DNA from: Asticcacaulis sp. ZE23SCel15
Lineage (GTDB): Bacteria; Pseudomonadota; Alphaproteobacteria; Caulobacterales; Caulobacteraceae
Direction: 5' to 3'
NCBI RefSeq assembly: GCF_030505395.1
Contig: NZ_CP130044.1
Location: forward strand, 1,101,001-1,165,000
Length of the DNA stretch: 64,000 nucleotides
The notes below the pieces were generated by a model. The model had not been told where the DNA came from. It saw only the letters and a list, made by a program, of their open reading frames with translations, and did not search any database. Positions 62,430-64,000 of the stretch are shown here, in pieces; position 1 is the stretch's first letter; each line of letters starts with the position of its first letter. The translations under genes and the position numbers were made by a program.

Positions 62430-62914
62430 TGGAAAGTCCGGTTTTGGTGGATATTGAGGTTGAGCATGAAGACTGGCTCGATGTGCTGCCGGAGGCCCCA
62501 CACCTGATCCAGACGGCGATTGAGGCGACCTTTGCCCATCTGGAAACCAGCCAGCAGGCCGATATCGTCGTGTTGCTGACCGACGATGCCGAGATGAAAG
62601 ATCTCAACAAGCAGTACCGCCAGAAGAACGCGCCGACCAATGTGCTGTCATTTCCGGCGCCTAAGATTGCGGGTGTTACCGACATCGCCCATCTGGGGGA
62701 CATGGCGCTGGGGCTTGAGACCTGCGTGCGTGAGGCCAAGGAACAGAATAAGACTCTGGCCAACCATGTCACACATCTCAGTATACACGGCGCGCTGCAT
62801 CTATTAGGCTATGATCATATGGTTGAGACTGAGGCTCAAGAGATGGAAGATCTTGAGCGCGACGTCCTCAAAAGCCTGAATATTGCCGATCCCTATCTGA
62901 CAGATGAGACCTGA
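62429..62914 (+). CDS. ybeY: Endoribonuclease YbeY (rRNA maturation factor)
   Basis: The 161-residue protein shares the A of its ATG with the PhoH TGA. The metal motif THLSIHGALHLLGYDHMVETEAQEME (about 115-140) contains the three His that bind Zn (H-x3-H-x5-H). TDDAEMKDLNKQYRQKNAPTNVLSFP (about 51-76) is also highly conserved. YbeY trims 16S rRNA 3' ends and works with PhoH in ribosome quality control. CorC follows 8 bp downstream, in the same order as in other alphaproteobacteria. Confidence 0.96.
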   Translation: MESPVLVDIEVEHEDWLDVLPEAPHLIQTAIEATFAHLETSQQADIVVLLTDDAEMKDLNKQYRQKNAPTNVLSFPAPKIAGVTDIAHLGDMALGLETCVREAKEQNKTLANHVTHLSIHGALHLLGYDHMVETEAQEMEDLERDVLKSLNIADPYLTDET

Positions 62915-62922
62915 TATCTCTC

Positions 62923-63828
62923 ATGCCCAGCTCCGACGACCCGGCGAGTCCATCGCCACAGACATCCTCAAAAAAATCCATCCTGTCCCTGTTTGGCTGG
63001 GGCAAACCCGCCGCTGAGGACGCCGATGCGGACCCCCTCAGTCCGGCTAAGGATGTCGCCGCCGATCTCATCAATCATGCTCGTGAATTTCAGACCCTGC
63101 GCGTCGCCGATGTCATGACGCCACGCGCGGATATTGTGGCGGCTGATGTGTCTTGTACTCTGGCGGACGTGGTCAGGATCTGTATCGAGAGCGAACATTC
63201 GCGGGTGCCGATCTTTCGCGAAACTCTGGATGATCCGATCGGGGTTCTGCACATCAAGGACTTGCTCAAGGTGCTGTCGCCGGAGAATGTCGATGGCTCC
63301 GGGCCCAACTGGGCGGAGCCGATCCTGCACCGCCTGAGACGGGATGTGCTCTATGTGCCGGTGTCGATGAAGGCGCACGAACTGCTGCTGCGGATGCAGG
63401 CGGAACGCACCCACATGGCCATGGTCATCGATGAATTTGGCGGCACAGACGGTCTGGTGACGATGGAAGACCTGATCGAAGCCGTGGTCGGTGACATCGA
63501 CGATGAATATGATGATGACGCCGCCCTTGATATTATCGAACATGGCGCGGGCGTGATTGAGGCCGATGGCCGGGTCGAGCTTAAAACCCTTGAGGAACGG
63601 CTGAACCTTACGCTTTATCCTGAAGATACCGAAGAAGAGGTCGATACTCTGGGGGGGCTGGTCGCCGTTCTGGCGGGGCGGGTGCCGCGCCGGGGCGAAG
63701 TCGTGCGCCATAAATCCGCGGGCTTTGATATCGAAGTCATGGATGCCGATACCCGCCGCATCAAGCGCCTGCGTCTGCATCCGCTGACTGAGGCGCAATT
63801 GTCCGAAGATACCGACAAAGACGAATAA
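62923..63828 (+). CDS. corC: CorC/HlyC-family CBS-domain protein
   Basis: The 301-residue soluble protein has RVADVMTPRADIVAADVSCTLADVVRICIESEHSRVPIFRETLDDPIGVLHIKDLL, the start of a tandem CBS pair (about 60-115). EFGGTDGLVTMEDLIEAVVGDIDDEYDDDA (about 173-202) closes the pair. A C-terminal transporter-associated domain follows (about 215-293, AERLNL... and TLGGLVAVLAGRVPRRGEVVRH). Family members affect Mg2+/Co2+ efflux and membrane integrity. No membrane domain is present, which fits the short CorC type encoded before lnt. Confidence 0.93.
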   Translation: MPSSDDPASPSPQTSSKKSILSLFGWGKPAAEDADADPLSPAKDVAADLINHAREFQTLRVADVMTPRADIVAADVSCTLADVVRICIESEHSRVPIFRETLDDPIGVLHIKDLLKVLSPENVDGSGPNWAEPILHRLRRDVLYVPVSMKAHELLLRMQAERTHMAMVIDEFGGTDGLVTMEDLIEAVVGDIDDEYDDDAALDIIEHGAGVIEADGRVELKTLEERLNLTLYPEDTEEEVDTLGGLVAVLAGRVPRRGEVVRHKSAGFDIEVMDADTRRIKRLRLHPLTEAQLSEDTDKDE

Positions 63829-63837
63829 GGGCGCAAC

Positions 63838-64000
63838 ATGCTTTCAGAGGATCTCCGGGCACAGATTGCGGCGTTCGGCCAACAGCTTTCGCCCTTAAGG
63901 CGCTATATGGGGCCAAAACGGCTGGCGGCGCTTGCCGGGGCTCTGGCAGCGCTGGCCCATCCGCCATTTGGCTTTTTGCCGGGCCTGTTGGGTTATGGCC
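63838..64000 (+). CDS. lnt: Apolipoprotein N-acyltransferase, N-terminal fragment (3' end outside window)
   Basis: An ATG at 63838, nine bases after the corC stop, opens a frame that runs to the window edge (54 residues). The visible part is a short hydrophilic start (MLSEDLRAQIAAFGQQLSPLRRYMG) followed by a first membrane segment AALAGALAALAHPPFGFLPGLLGYG. AHPPFGFLP is characteristic of Lnt, which adds the third acyl chain to lipoproteins in the inner membrane. The corC-lnt order is conserved. The catalytic nitrilase-like domain is beyond the edge. Confidence 0.85.
   Translation, partial: MLSEDLRAQIAAFGQQLSPLRRYMGPKRLAALAGALAALAHPPFGFLPGLLGYG

Overview
The window looks like chromosomal DNA of a moderately GC-rich alphaproteobacterium of the family Caulobacteraceae, most like Asticcacaulis. 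The reasons are the right-end gene order nfuA-like / tsaB / rimI / fur / miaB / phoH / ybeY / corC / lnt, the very large NAD-dependent glutamate dehydrogenase, the TonB-dependent receptor and secreted plant-polysaccharide enzymes, and two families of intergenic palindromic repeats. The placement is inference from gene content; no rRNA, tRNA, CRISPR array, integrase, transposase or phage gene was recognised.

Layout. 1-644: 3'-truncated PL10-type pectate lyase. 878-1627: membrane protein. 1758-8321 (minus): six-gene envelope/chaperone cluster DUF4129, DUF4350, MoxR ATPase, DUF58, SpoIIM-like, RDD. 8394-15651: LysR regulator divergent from a compact leucine-catabolic (liu) operon: carboxyltransferase, methylglutaconyl-CoA hydratase, biotin carboxylase, isovaleryl-CoA dehydrogenase, HMG-CoA lyase. 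16285-22442: Lrp regulator divergent from a fused 2-oxoacid:ferredoxin oxidoreductase, a leucine dehydrogenase-type enzyme and 3-hydroxyisobutyryl-CoA hydrolase. Together these two blocks could take branched-chain amino acids from deamination to central metabolites, with a ferredoxin-linked enzyme at the oxidative decarboxylation step.

22494-27405: cupin, TonB receptor, GH43-like protein, KduD-like dehydrogenase. 27430-29113: Gre factor and Ca2+/H+ antiporter. 29242-34322 (minus): periplasmic molybdenum hydroxylase (Fe-S and Mo subunits) with XdhC, a MobA-like nucleotidyltransferase and a threonine/serine dehydratase. 34421-38457 (minus): GH2 and GH39 glycosidases. 38633-47700: housekeeping and accessory genes, including MTA phosphorylase, a secreted CVNH / beta-gamma-crystallin fusion, a GabT-type aminotransferase, a GntR regulator, an unnamed signalling trio (small membrane protein, winged-helix protein, tandem receiver protein), an LprI-like protein and a DUF72 protein.

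47701-48382 is the only gene-free stretch over 300 bp and holds repeats and two strong palindromes. 48383-52073 encodes a GT4 glycosyltransferase, a glycosidase-like (alpha/alpha toroid) module and a GH130 enzyme; the first two appear to be one protein split by a one-base frameshift near 49590. 52186-57096 is NAD-glutamate dehydrogenase, followed by a Usp-family protein. 57716-64000 is the conserved housekeeping run ending in a truncated lnt.

No wholly new defence or mobile system was found. The most promising leads are the frameshifted GT4/toroid/GH130 locus with its upstream palindromes, the ferredoxin-linked branched-chain catabolic block, the CVNH/beta-gamma-crystallin fusion, the tandem receiver protein with an inactive second domain and its neighbours, and the compositionally split rimI.
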